Positions 31,863-41,132 of a DNA stretch of 64,000 nucleotides are shown here, in pieces; the first letter of the stretch is position 1, and the number at the start of each line of letters is the position of its first letter. Under the pieces are notes generated by a model, which made no database searches, had not been told where the DNA came from, and saw only the letters and a list, made by a program, of their open reading frames with translations. Origin of the DNA: an uncultured Roseicyclus sp. Its GTDB lineage: Bacteria > Pseudomonadota > Alphaproteobacteria > Rhodobacterales > Rhodobacteraceae. The position numbers and the translations under genes are program-made. The DNA lies in NCBI GenBank assembly GCA_947489665.1, contig CANLEH010000001.1, positions 213,501 to 277,500 of the forward strand. The letters run 5' to 3'.

Positions 31863-33766
31863 GCGGCGACCTCAGCGCTGAGAAGGCGGTGCAGATCGCC
31901 GGGGGTGACGGGTTTGGACAAGACGGGCCAGCGGACAGCGCCTTCCGCGCGGAGCGGGTCCGTTGCGGGTAGTGAGGTCATCAGGGCGAGGTTCAGATCA
32001 GGGTGCCGTGCTGCGATGCTTTTGCAGAGCGCAACGCCGTCTATGGCCCCCAGTCTGATGTCGGACAGCACCCAGTCGAGGCCGGGCAGATCGGCCAGCG
32101 TTTCGGCCTCCTCTGCTGACGCGGCCTCGATTACCTGATGGCCCAGATCGGTCAGCATTTCGCGCACGTCAGCGCGCAAGTCGGGCATGTCGTCGACCAG
32201 CAGGATCAGACGCGGCCGTGCCTCGGCCTCCGCAGGTTTCAGGGGCAAGCGCAGCGAGACGCGCGCACCCGTTTCCGTGTTGGACAAGCGCATCGTGCCA
32301 CCGGTCAGCTTCACGAGATCATAGACCATGGTGAGGCCCAGACCGGAGCCTTCATCCCCCTTGGTCGTAAAGAAGGGATCAAGGGCGGAGGCCAGCGCAT
32401 CGTCGGAGAAGCCCGCCCCGGTATCATCAACGGTGATTTCCAGCCAAGTGTCCTTCACGGGCCGAAGTGCCATGGTGATCTGCCCCGCGCCGTCCATCGC
32501 ATCCCGCGCGTTCAGCACGAGGTTCAAAAGACTGTCTGACAGCGACCCGGCGTCGAGCATCAGGGCGGGGTGTGTGACCTCATGCGACAGGTGGAGGGTC
32601 ACGGTGTCGGGCAAGGCGGCGCGGGCCAGCGGCGCGAAGGTGTCGAGGAAATCCTGCACGACGACGGGCGCGGTCTGCACGGCGCGGTGCCCGGTCATGC
32701 CGGCGATCTTGTCCAGCAGGGTGCCGCCCCGGCGCACGGCCATGCGGGTCGCGGATGTCAGTTCATGAGCGCCGAGGGGCAGGGGCATCTTTTCCAACCG
32801 GGTCTGCAGGCCAAGGATGATGGTCAGCAGATTGGCAAAATCATGGGCAAGGCCTGAGGTCAGCTGCGCGGCCAGTTCCCGCTTGTGGGTTTGCAAGAGC
32901 GCGGCGCGCGCCTGCGCTTCCTCGGTCACGTCGGTCGACAGCAAGTAAACGCCGCCTTCTGCGGTTTCATCCGGCGTAAAGGCGGACCGGATGCGGCGCC
33001 CCGTTGCAGGGTCGGTGAATTCGCGTACCGACGCCTCGCCTTGTGCTGCCCGGGTGAGGTTATCTTGCAAAAGTAGTGCAGTGTCTGGGCCAAGGGCCTC
33101 GGCAAAGCTGAGGCCGACAATGTCACTGTGCCGGTCGGGCAGAAGGGCCGACAGGCGGCGGTTGGTGAAAGTGTAGATCCCTTCCTCATCCACATGGGCG
33201 ATGTGGGCCGGGGTCATTTCTGTGACCAAACGCGTGCGCGCCTCCATCTCGGTCAGCTCGGCCTTGGCTTCCTGCAGTTGTGCAATCGTCGCCTCTAGCC
33301 GCCGGTTCGTCAGCGCGAGTTCCTCGGCATGGGTCAAAAGCTGGTCGGACAATTCCTCGGACCGGGCGCGTAGCAGGGCCTCCTGCCGTTTGACGGAGGT
33401 GATGTCGGTATAGACCGTCACCCACCCCCCCTCCGGCAGGGGAGAGCCTTCGACCGAGATCGTGCGCCCATTGGCGCGGGTGCGTTCGACGTAATGGGCC
33501 ACAAAAGCCAGCGCCTGATCCACCTTGTCGGCAACAAACGCATCGGCATCCTCGACATGGCCGTATTCACCGGTCTCCACGAGGTAGCGGATCGTGTCAT
33601 CAAAGCGTGCGCCGGGGGTGACGAGGCGCGTGGGCAAGCCGAACATCTCTTGAAAGGGGCGGTTGCAGACGGCCAGCCGCAGATCGGCATCATAAATGGA
33701 AAGCGCCTGCTGGATCAGGTTCAGGCCCGCGCGCGTGAAGCTTTCCGTTGTCCGATCCCTAGGCAA
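31859..33766 (-). CDS. Hybrid PAS sensor histidine kinase with C-terminal receiver
   Basis: A 635-residue soluble kinase without membrane segments. Order: PAS domain (about 15-125), coiled coil (about 125-180), second PAS (about 180-290), dimerisation domain with phospho-His308 in SGLAHDFANLL, HATPase domain (LVLNARDAMDGAG, VDDTGAGFSDDALASALDPFFTTKGDEGSGLGLTMVYDLV) and a receiver (LILLVDDMPDLRADV, VLSDIRLGAIDG, LSKPV). A cytoplasmic cue sensed through PAS is likely, perhaps the CoA thioester or free acid handled by the divergent operon. Confidence 0.92.
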   Translation of the reverse strand: MPRDRTTESFTRAGLNLIQQALSIYDADLRLAVCNRPFQEMFGLPTRLVTPGARFDDTIRYLVETGEYGHVEDADAFVADKVDQALAFVAHYVERTRANGRTISVEGSPLPEGGWVTVYTDITSVKRQEALLRARSEELSDQLLTHAEELALTNRRLEATIAQLQEAKAELTEMEARTRLVTEMTPAHIAHVDEEGIYTFTNRRLSALLPDRHSDIVGLSFAEALGPDTALLLQDNLTRAAQGEASVREFTDPATGRRIRSAFTPDETAEGGVYLLSTDVTEEAQARAALLQTHKRELAAQLTSGLAHDFANLLTIILGLQTRLEKMPLPLGAHELTSATRMAVRRGGTLLDKIAGMTGHRAVQTAPVVVQDFLDTFAPLARAALPDTVTLHLSHEVTHPALMLDAGSLSDSLLNLVLNARDAMDGAGQITMALRPVKDTWLEITVDDTGAGFSDDALASALDPFFTTKGDEGSGLGLTMVYDLVKLTGGTMRLSNTETGARVSLRLPLKPAEAEARPRLILLVDDMPDLRADVREMLTDLGHQVIEAASAEEAETLADLPGLDWVLSDIRLGAIDGVALCKSIAARHPDLNLALMTSLPATDPLRAEGAVRWPVLSKPVTPGDLHRLLSAEVAA

Positions 33767-33963
33767 TCCCGCGCCCTCCTGCCTTCATGGCTAGCCGCTG
33801 AAATGGTCCGCGCCAAGGCCGGGCTGCGGTCTGTTACAATTCGAAAGGTTTGCGAAAAAGTCAGGTAACGCTTGACCCATCATCTTCCTGTGGCACGGTA
33901 CGCGGGCGGAGGCCCGGCGCGAAAGATCGCGGCCCCGTGCACGCCGGTTCGGGAGATCGGCGA

Positions 33964-35949
33964 ATGGGAGGACTAGATTTGGCCGATATTCAACCGTCTC
34001 CGGACGCGCCCCAATCCGTGCCTGCGCTGCTGCGCCGGAACGCAAGCCAATTTGGATCAAGCCCCGCCTACCGCGAAAAGGAATTCGGCATCTGGCAAAG
34101 CTGGACCTGGGCCGAAACCGCCGATGAGATCGAGGCGCTCGCCCTCGGTATGTTGGTCCTTGGCCTGAACCGGGGCGACCATGTCGCCGTGATCGGCCGC
34201 AACCGTCCGGCGCTTTACTGGTCGATGGTCGCGGTGGAAATGGCGGGCGGCGTTCCCGTACCGCTCTACCAGGACGCGGTTTCGGAAGAGATGGCCTATG
34301 TGCTGGACCATTGCGGCGCGCGCTTTGTGGTGGCGGGCGATCAGGAGCAGGTCGACAAGGTTATCGACGCGCAGGAAAACGGACCCGGCATTGAACACAC
34401 CATCTACCTCGACCCGCGAGGCCTTCGGAAATACGACCATGCCCGGCTGAGTTCGTTTGCAGACGTTCAGGCGAAGGGCCGCGCGGCAACGGAGTTGAAG
34501 GCGGAACTGGCGACACGCGAGGGCGAGCTCACCTACGACAGCACCTGCGTGATGCTCTACACCTCGGGCACGACGGGCAAGCCGAAGGGTGTGGTCCTGT
34601 CGAACCGCAACATTATCGAAGCCTCGAAATCTTCCAGCGAGTTCGATCACCTCCGCCGCGATGACGAAGTTCTGGCCTATTTGCCGATGGCCTGGGTCGG
34701 TGATTTCATCTTCTCGATCGGTCAGGCCTACTGGACGGGCTTCTGCGTCAATTGCCCTGAGAGTGCCGACACGATGATGACCGATCTGCGTGAGATCGGT
34801 CCGACCTACTTTTTCGCCCCGCCGCGCGTGTTTGAGAACCTGCTGACCAGCGTGATGATCCGCATGGAAGATGCCGGGCGCTTCAAGAAGAAACTCTTCG
34901 ATCGGGCCATGGCGCGCGCGAAAGAGATTGGGCCGAAGATCCTGGACGGGAAACCAGTGACCGGGGCTGAGAAGCTCGCCTATGCGTTTGATCGGGCCAT
35001 GGTAATCGGACCGCTCAAGAATACCCTTGGCATGAGCCGGGTGCGGGTGGGCTACACTGCGGGCGAAGCAATTGGGCCGGAGATTTTCGATTTCTACCGG
35101 GCCTTGGGGATTAACCTGAAACAGCTTTACGGCCAGACGGAAGCCAGCGTTTTCATCACGCAGCAGCCTGACAGTGAGGTGCGCCCCGATACGGTCGGTG
35201 TTCCGTCCCCCGGCGTGGAGTTGAAAATCGGCGACAATGGCGAGGTCTTCTACCGCTCGCCCGGCACGTTTGTGGAGTATTTCAAGAACCCTGAAAGCAC
35301 GGCAGACACGAAGGACCCGGAGGGCTGGGTTGCCACGGGCGATGCGGGCTTCATCGAGGAAGATACCGGCCATCTGCGGATCCTCGACCGGGCGAAGGAT
35401 GTCGGCAAGACGGCAGCTGGGGGCCTGTTCGCGCCGAAATATGTGGAGAACAAGCTCAAGTTCTATCCCGACATCCTGGAGGCAGTGGTCTTTGGGAACG
35501 AGCGGGAGTTTTGCACTGCGTTCATCAACATCGACCTGACGGCGGTGGGCAATTGGGCGGAGCGCAACAACATCGCCTATGCCTCCTATCAGGAACTGGC
35601 CGGGCATCCGGATGTGCTGGCCTCGCTGCAAGGCCATGTGGAGGCCGTGAACCGGTCAATCGCCGAAGATCCGATGCTGGCCCATTGCCAGATTGCGCGA
35701 TTTCTTGTGCTGCACAAGGAGTTGGACGCCGATGACGGGGAGCTGACCCGGACGCGGAAAGTGCGTCGGCGGATCATCGAGGAGAAATTCGGCGACCTGA
35801 TCGAGGCGCTTTATGACGGCTCGACCGAGAAATACACCGAGACGGAAGTGACCTACGAGGATGGTCGCAAGGGCAAGATCTCGGCCACGTTGGAGATCCG
35901 CGATGCGGCGACGGTGGGTGTCGAGACCGCGCAGATGGCGGCGGAGTGA
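33964..35949 (+). CDS. AMP-binding acyl-CoA synthetase (long-chain type)
   Basis: A 661-residue adenylate-forming enzyme. The P-loop YTSGTTGKPKGVVLSN, the A5 motif YGQTEASVF and the A8-type VATGDAGFIEEDTGHLRILDRAKDV are intact. The length and the AWVGDFIFSIGQAY block resemble long-chain acyl-CoA synthetases found next to Liv transporters. It activates a carboxylic acid to its CoA thioester. Two starts are plausible: ATG at 33964 (GGGAG upstream) and TTG at 33979 (GGGAGGA upstream). First gene of the transporter operon, 197 nt from the divergent kinase. Confidence 0.9.
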   Translation: MGGLDLADIQPSPDAPQSVPALLRRNASQFGSSPAYREKEFGIWQSWTWAETADEIEALALGMLVLGLNRGDHVAVIGRNRPALYWSMVAVEMAGGVPVPLYQDAVSEEMAYVLDHCGARFVVAGDQEQVDKVIDAQENGPGIEHTIYLDPRGLRKYDHARLSSFADVQAKGRAATELKAELATREGELTYDSTCVMLYTSGTTGKPKGVVLSNRNIIEASKSSSEFDHLRRDDEVLAYLPMAWVGDFIFSIGQAYWTGFCVNCPESADTMMTDLREIGPTYFFAPPRVFENLLTSVMIRMEDAGRFKKKLFDRAMARAKEIGPKILDGKPVTGAEKLAYAFDRAMVIGPLKNTLGMSRVRVGYTAGEAIGPEIFDFYRALGINLKQLYGQTEASVFITQQPDSEVRPDTVGVPSPGVELKIGDNGEVFYRSPGTFVEYFKNPESTADTKDPEGWVATGDAGFIEEDTGHLRILDRAKDVGKTAAGGLFAPKYVENKLKFYPDILEAVVFGNEREFCTAFINIDLTAVGNWAERNNIAYASYQELAGHPDVLASLQGHVEAVNRSIAEDPMLAHCQIARFLVLHKELDADDGELTRTRKVRRRIIEEKFGDLIEALYDGSTEKYTETEVTYEDGRKGKISATLEIRDAATVGVETAQMAAE

Positions 35950-36025
35950 TGGGCGGGTTTGCTGCGCAAATACGCTCGGCCAGGGCCTTCGCCTGCCCTG
36001 GGCTCCGCCCGTGCTTGCCCTCGAT

Positions 36026-36040
36026 CCGTCCACTGGACGG
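36026..36040. repeat. 15-nt palindrome in the ligase-to-membrane-protein gap
   Basis: CCGTCCA-C-TGGACGG lies in a GC-rich, apparently non-coding 145-nt gap between the ligase gene and the small membrane-protein gene. It probably forms a stable mRNA hairpin that could lower or stagger downstream expression. Confidence 0.55.
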
Positions 36041-36094
36041 CTCGCCGCCGTTGCGGATCGGACCGCACCCCACCCTCCCGCAGGGCGCGGGCGC

Positions 36095-36544
36095 ATGATC
36101 CTTGTGTTTGCCATAGGAACGGCGTGTCTGGCGCTGGCATTGCCTGCGCCCGGTGATGGGCCGGTTCTGGCGCGACCGATGGTCAAAAAACGGCTGTGGC
36201 AGGTGGGTGTGGCCTTGTGTGCGCTGGCGATTGTGGCGGGCGACTTCCACGCCGGTGGGGTCTCCGCGCTGTTGTTGGTGGTGACGGTGTTGGGCACCGC
36301 GACGGGGTTGCTGTTCTGGCTGGATGGGGGCCGTTTCGATGCGCATCACACGCGGCGTTCGCTTGGCTGGTACTTTGTGAGATCTGGGCCCGGCGGCTGG
36401 CCGATGGGCGGGCACCGGATGATGGCTTTGATCACTGCAGCGCTGCTTTTGGGGATGTTGGCGTTGCGGCCTGTGGCGCGAGACCTTCTTGGGCTGGATA
36501 CGACAGGCATTGAGGCCGTGATGATCATGATGGGGGTGGCGTGA
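36095..36544 (+). CDS. Membrane protein of unknown function in the transporter operon
   Basis: A 149-residue protein with about four hydrophobic segments (MILVFAIGTACLALALP, VGVALCALAIVAG, ALLLVVTVLGTATGLLFWL, MMALITAALLLGMLAL). The ATG at 36095 is preferred; the longer open frame reads through the hairpin. The stop overlaps the livG ATG (TGATG), so it is coupled to livG. Family not recognised. Confidence 0.65.
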   Translation: MILVFAIGTACLALALPAPGDGPVLARPMVKKRLWQVGVALCALAIVAGDFHAGGVSALLLVVTVLGTATGLLFWLDGGRFDAHHTRRSLGWYFVRSGPGGWPMGGHRMMALITAALLLGMLALRPVARDLLGLDTTGIEAVMIMMGVA

Positions 36545-37365
36545 TGCTGGACCAGAGCACGGGTGGATACACCACTGCGGACGGGCGCAAGATCGGTGAT
36601 GTTGTGATGGAGATGCGCGGAATTACCCTGCGATTTGGCGGGGTTGAAGCGATCAAGGACATCTCGTTCGACGTGCGCGAGGGGGAAATCCGGGCGATCA
36701 TCGGGCCGAACGGGGCGGGCAAATCCTCGATGCTCAATGTCATCTCGGGCTTCTATCATCCGCAGGAGGGGGAGGTGCTTTACAAAGGCTCCAAACGGCC
36801 CCCGATGAAACCCTATCAGGTCGCGCGCCAAGGTATTGCCCGCACGTTTCAGAACATCGCCCTGTTCGAAGGCATGAGTGTTCTCGACAACGTCATGACC
36901 GGGCGTCTGAACCATATGAAGACCGGCTTTTTCGCGCAGGGACTTTGGTGGGGAAAAGCCGAGGCGGAGGAAACCAAGAATCGCGCCAAGGCTGAGGAAA
37001 TCATTGATTTTCTTGAGATTCAGGCGATCCGCAAGACGCCGGTTGGGCGCTTGCCCTATGGCCTGAAAAAGCGGGTGGAGCTGGCGCGTGCGCTGGCGGC
37101 CGAGCCGCAGATCCTGCTGCTGGATGAGCCGATGGCGGGGATGAACGTCGAGGAGAAGGAAGACATGTCGCGCTTCATCCTCGACGTGAATGACGAGTTC
37201 GGCACGACCATCGTTCTAATCGAGCACGATATGGGCGTTGTGATGGACCTGAGCGACCGTGTTGTGGTGATGGATTACGGCAAGAAGATCGGCGACGGCA
37301 CGCCCGATGAGGTGCGCAACAATCAGGAAGTGATCGACGCCTATCTCGGGGTCTCCCATGACTGA
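36544..37365 (+). CDS. Liv-type ABC transporter ATP-binding protein (LivG-like)
   Basis: A 273-residue ATPase: Walker A GPNGAGKSS (residues 54-62), a signature region degenerate at LPYGLKKRVELARALA, Walker B ILLLDEPMAGM and the switch EHDMGVV. It has the C-terminal extension typical of the BCA_ABC_TP_C type. It pairs with LivF to power the LivH/LivM permease. Such HAAT-family importers carry branched amino acids, urea, amides or aromatic acids. The immediately adjacent ligase favours an organic acid here. Confidence 0.92.
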   Translation: MLDQSTGGYTTADGRKIGDVVMEMRGITLRFGGVEAIKDISFDVREGEIRAIIGPNGAGKSSMLNVISGFYHPQEGEVLYKGSKRPPMKPYQVARQGIARTFQNIALFEGMSVLDNVMTGRLNHMKTGFFAQGLWWGKAEAEETKNRAKAEEIIDFLEIQAIRKTPVGRLPYGLKKRVELARALAAEPQILLLDEPMAGMNVEEKEDMSRFILDVNDEFGTTIVLIEHDMGVVMDLSDRVVVMDYGKKIGDGTPDEVRNNQEVIDAYLGVSHD

Positions 37366-37822
37366 AACGGGGTGCAAGAACCTGTATGGAACCTGTAGTT
37401 TTTCTATAACTACATTTGTAGTTCTGGCGTGTGCCGCGTCTGCCGTCTCGGCGGGCACTTTCGCCGAGTTCGAAGCGCGCTGTCTGACGCCGATGGTTGA
37501 GGTGCGTGAGACAGGTGTGGACGGGCTGGAACGCATCCCGCACCGGGCGGCGTGGGAATCGTGGGTCCCTGCCGAGGGCGATTGGGAATTGCGCCGGGCG
37601 CTGCCAGGGGCGGTGGTACAATACTGCGCGATCATCGGGGAATACACGCAGGCCGAAAGCGAGGCCTGGGTCGAGACCGTGGTTGCGTCAGGCGACTACG
37701 AGGTGATCGAGACCGAGCCGCTGCGCCTGCATTCGACGTTTATCCGCGAGCCGGTGATCGAGGTGGAGTTCGACATTCTGGTGCCGAGCGTGACCGTTAT
37801 CGAGACGAATTTGGAGAGTTGA
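37358..37822 (+). CDS. Secreted protein of unknown function inside the Liv operon
   Basis: A 154-residue protein overlapping the livG end by 8 nt. A hydrophobic segment (FSITTFVVLACAASAVSA) after a polar start acts as signal peptide. The mature part has Cys in EARCLTPM and QYCAIIGEY, spaced similarly to the next protein. Family not recognised. Its first 70 nt are AT-richer than their surroundings. Confidence 0.65.
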   Translation: MTETGCKNLYGTCSFSITTFVVLACAASAVSAGTFAEFEARCLTPMVEVRETGVDGLERIPHRAAWESWVPAEGDWELRRALPGAVVQYCAIIGEYTQAESEAWVETVVASGDYEVIETEPLRLHSTFIREPVIEVEFDILVPSVTVIETNLES

Positions 37823-37824
37823 GG

Positions 37825-38460
37825 GTGAAGAGAGCGACTCACATCGTCTGTGCTGCACTAACCGTTTCTAGCATCGGTGCCTCGGCGTCAGCCTATGCAC
37901 AAGATGCGACTTGGTCCGATGTCATTTGGTCTTTGAGTGCGTGTGTGGATCAATTCAGGAGCCAGCAATACGCTTACTACGAGTCTCAAACCGATTGGTT
38001 CACGGAGCAATTCGCGGGGGACACACCCTTTATCGAGCGGAACTTGCGCATCGTTCACGGCCGCGAATTAACGGACCGGCGATTTCCGCTGCAGGGTTCG
38101 TGGTGGGTCGAATACGGTATGGAAGGTGAGTTCGATCAAACGCGCTTCTTCTGTCGCATGATCGGCCCGGGGCCTGCGGATCACCATTCAGAAGACGCCT
38201 TAATGGCACGCTGGATTGAACGCGGGATGGACGATGGCGTTTTCCAAGAGTTGGGCCATGCGTCCGCAGATATTAGCGTGTGCAACGCGGGCGGTCGGTT
38301 GGCGCATATCGATCTTGACCCTTCAGGCGTCGAATTGATTTTCGAACTGCGGACACAAGTCAGGACCGATCTGGACGCCGTTCATCCCATACCAAACTGC
38401 GAGTCGCCCTTCCGCATACCCATCGGGCTCTTGAGCCGACCCATTAGGAACCTCGAATGA
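37825..38460 (+). CDS. Second secreted protein of unknown function inside the Liv operon
   Basis: A 211-residue protein from a GTG start two bases after the previous stop. The signal peptide is VKRATHIVCAALTVSSIGASASAYAQ. The mature part has Cys in SLSACVDQF, RFFCRMIG, ISVCNAGG and IPNCESP, so two disulfides are possible. Aromatic-rich. Composition is somewhat lower in GC than livG or livH. It may be an accessory periplasmic component or a late insertion into the operon. Confidence 0.65.
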   Translation: MKRATHIVCAALTVSSIGASASAYAQDATWSDVIWSLSACVDQFRSQQYAYYESQTDWFTEQFAGDTPFIERNLRIVHGRELTDRRFPLQGSWWVEYGMEGEFDQTRFFCRMIGPGPADHHSEDALMARWIERGMDDGVFQELGHASADISVCNAGGRLAHIDLDPSGVELIFELRTQVRTDLDAVHPIPNCESPFRIPIGLLSRPIRNLE

Positions 38461-38490
38461 CTGCGACTAAGCCAACTATGGAGCAGCCCA

Positions 38491-39477
38491 ATGCCTGACC
38501 AGTTAATCTTTGCTATGGAAGTGATCCTGAACGGATTGCTGAATGGGGTGATGTATTCGCTTGTCGCCTTGGGCTTTGTCCTGATCTTCAAGGCATCCGG
38601 CATCTTCAACTATGCGCAAGGCGTGATGGCCCTGTTCGCCGCGATGACGCTGGTGGGCATCCAGCAGGGGCGGGTGCCGTTTGGCCACCTCATCAACGCC
38701 ATCTTCGGGACGGACATCCACTATTTCGGGTGGGAGGTTCCGGCGCTGGCGGCGATCCTGATGACCGTGCTGATCATGATCGCGTTCGCCTATCTGGTGC
38801 AGCGCTTCGTTTTCAAACATCTGGTGGGGCAGGAACCGATCATCCTGTTCATGGCAACGATTGGCCTAGCGTATTTCCTTGAGGGCGTGAGCGACCTGAT
38901 GTGGGGCTCGGAAATCCGCAACCTCGATGTGGGTTTGCCGCAGGGGATCAACGACTGGATTGATGTGACCACATTCGAGGCGTTGGGATACGGCTTCTTC
39001 ATCGACAATCTCGACATCGCGGCGGCGATTATTGCGGCGATCCTCGTGATGAGCCTGATTGCCTATTCGCAATACACCAAGAATGGCCGTGCGATGCGGG
39101 CTGTGGCGGATGACCACCAAGCGGCGCTTAGCGTGGGGATTTCGTTGAACTACGTGTGGATCTTGGTCTGGTCGCTGGCGGGCATGGTTGCCCTGGTGGC
39201 GGGCGTCATGTGGGGGTCGAAATCTGGTGTCCAGTTCTCGCTTTCACTCATCGCGTTGAAGGCTTTGCCGGTGCTGATGCTGGGCGGCTTTACCTCAATC
39301 CCCGGCGCGATTGTGGGCGGCTTGATCATCGGTGTCGGTGAGGCGCTGTTCGAGTTCGCCATCGGCCCGATGATCGGTGGGGCGACGGAAAACTGGTTCG
39401 CCTATGTGCTGGCGCTCGTGTTCCTGGTGTTCCGGCCGCAGGGCCTGTTCGGGGAGAAGATCATTGAGCGGGTGTGA
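38491..39477 (+). CDS. Liv-type ABC transporter permease (LivH-like)
   Basis: A 328-residue inner-membrane permease with eight or so hydrophobic segments. GLLNGVMYSLVALGFVLIFKASGIFNYAQGVMALF is the hallmark N-terminus, and the EAA-like cytoplasmic loop reads NGRAMRAVADDHQAALSVGISLNYV. It forms the translocation pore with LivM. Larger than E. coli LivH because of a loop around residues 60-85. Confidence 0.92.
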   Translation: MPDQLIFAMEVILNGLLNGVMYSLVALGFVLIFKASGIFNYAQGVMALFAAMTLVGIQQGRVPFGHLINAIFGTDIHYFGWEVPALAAILMTVLIMIAFAYLVQRFVFKHLVGQEPIILFMATIGLAYFLEGVSDLMWGSEIRNLDVGLPQGINDWIDVTTFEALGYGFFIDNLDIAAAIIAAILVMSLIAYSQYTKNGRAMRAVADDHQAALSVGISLNYVWILVWSLAGMVALVAGVMWGSKSGVQFSLSLIALKALPVLMLGGFTSIPGAIVGGLIIGVGEALFEFAIGPMIGGATENWFAYVLALVFLVFRPQGLFGEKIIERV

Positions 39478-39482
39478 GGCAC

Positions 39483-39911
39483 ATGGCGCAAGACGAACCC
39501 AAGCCTCTGTTCGTGCGACTGCTGTTGTTCGTGGTCGGGGGCGGCTGCGCGCTGATCGTGGTGACGATGGCCATCTTCATCCCGTTGGCGATGGTGGCCG
39601 ATTGGGGCGGCGGGTCACGCGGGCGCTCGGTCGGCGGGTACGAGTTGCTGGTGGGCCTGAGCATTCTGGCCGCGGGGTTCGGATTGCCGCACGTGATCTT
39701 CGCGCGGGACACGGTGAACTGGAAATGGATGGTGGGCATTCCCGGTGTCTTGGTTGCGGGCCTGATCTGGGCCCATTTGGATCAAGCCGGGGACCTGTTC
39801 AGCTATTTGATCATCATCGCAATCGCGGTCGTGCTGGGGATGGGCTTTTTCTTTTCCTTCCGCGCGCTTTCAGGGCGCGCGCCGCCGCAGGCATGGCGGG
39901 ACATGCCATGA
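39483..39911 (+). CDS. Membrane protein of unknown function between livH and livM
   Basis: A 142-residue protein with about four hydrophobic segments (LLLFVVGGGCALIVVTMAIFIPLAMV, LLVGLSILAAGFGL, WMVGIPGVLVAGLIW, LIIIAIAVVLGMGFFFSF). I use ATG 39483; a GTG nine bases upstream is possible. Family not recognised. Its fixed place between the two permease genes suggests an accessory role. Confidence 0.65.
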   Translation: MAQDEPKPLFVRLLLFVVGGGCALIVVTMAIFIPLAMVADWGGGSRGRSVGGYELLVGLSILAAGFGLPHVIFARDTVNWKWMVGIPGVLVAGLIWAHLDQAGDLFSYLIIIAIAVVLGMGFFFSFRALSGRAPPQAWRDMP

Positions 39912-39935
39912 GAATTTCGCAAGGGAGCGTAGAGC

Positions 39936-41021
39936 ATGCTGTATCGTGAGGCCGGTGATTTCTCGACCACCTATAGCCAGGACAACCAGACGTTCCCGAT
40001 CCGGTTTGATCGGATGGGCTATTACTTTGCATTGCTGATCGGCGCGGTCGTTATCCCGTTCCTGATCAATGACTATTGGGCGAATTCGCTGCTGATCCCG
40101 TTCCTGATCTACGCGATTGCGGCGATTGGGCTGAACATCCTGACCGGCTATTGCGGGCAGGTCTCGCTTGGGACAGGTGGGTTCATGGCGGTGGGGGCCT
40201 ATACGTCCTACAAGCTGATGACGGCGTTTCCTGGGCTCGATATGATCTCCATTACGCTGCTCTCGGGGTTCATGACGGCGATGGTGGGGGTGGCGTTTGG
40301 CCTGCCATCTTTGCGGATCAAGGGGTTCTACCTGGCGGTGGCAACGCTGGCGGCGCAGTTCTTTCTGGTGTGGATGTTCAACAAGGTGGGGTGGTTCTAC
40401 AACTACTCGGCCTCCGGCCAAATCAGCGCGCCGGAGCGGGACTTCTTCTACTTCATCAACTTGCCGGTGACGGGGCCGAATGCGGAATCGTGGGTGAAAT
40501 ACCTGTTCTGCTTCCTGTTCGTATTCGTGCTGTCCTGGGTGGCGCGGAACCTGACGCGTGGCTCGGTCGGGCGGCAATGGATGGCGATCCGCGATATGGA
40601 TATCGCGGCGGAGATCATCGGGGTGAACCCGCTCAAGGCCAAGCTGACGGCATTTGCGGTGTCCTCGTTCTATGTGGGTGTGTCGGGGGCGCTTTTGTTC
40701 ACCGTCTATCTGGGCGCTGTGGAAGTGGGTGAGGTTTATGGCATCACCAAGAGCTTCCTGGTCCTGTTCATGATCATCATTGGGGGGCTAGGATCGATCT
40801 TCGGCTCCTTCGCGGGGGCAGCGTTCATGGTGCTTTTGCCGGTGTTCTTGAAGTTGCTGCTGGTGGACGGTCTTAGCTTTGACACGGCGCTGAGCGCGCA
40901 TTTCCAGTTCGTCATCGTAGGTGCGTTGATCATGTTCTTCCTGATCGTCGAGCCGCACGGGCTCGCGCGCCTCTGGTCGCTGGCCAAGGAGAAACTGAGA
41001 TTGTGGCCGTTCCCGCACTAG
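39936..41021 (+). CDS. Liv-type ABC transporter permease (LivM-like)
   Basis: A 361-residue permease. IYAIAAIGLNILTGYCGQVSLGTGGFMAVGAYTSYKLM is diagnostic for LivM, as is the cytoplasmic loop RQWMAIRDMDIAAEIIGVNPLKAKLTAFAVSSFYVGVSGAL. It completes the membrane pore with LivH. Confidence 0.93.
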   Translation: MLYREAGDFSTTYSQDNQTFPIRFDRMGYYFALLIGAVVIPFLINDYWANSLLIPFLIYAIAAIGLNILTGYCGQVSLGTGGFMAVGAYTSYKLMTAFPGLDMISITLLSGFMTAMVGVAFGLPSLRIKGFYLAVATLAAQFFLVWMFNKVGWFYNYSASGQISAPERDFFYFINLPVTGPNAESWVKYLFCFLFVFVLSWVARNLTRGSVGRQWMAIRDMDIAAEIIGVNPLKAKLTAFAVSSFYVGVSGALLFTVYLGAVEVGEVYGITKSFLVLFMIIIGGLGSIFGSFAGAAFMVLLPVFLKLLLVDGLSFDTALSAHFQFVIVGALIMFFLIVEPHGLARLWSLAKEKLRLWPFPH

Positions 41022-41132
41022 GCGGGGTCGCCCAAACGGGGCGCTCCGCAAAGGAGCGTGCCGCCAATACCCCGAGGCTCATGGGGCCCGGGAAAACCGA
41101 AATCGGAAAATATCCAAGGGAGGAATGACCCG

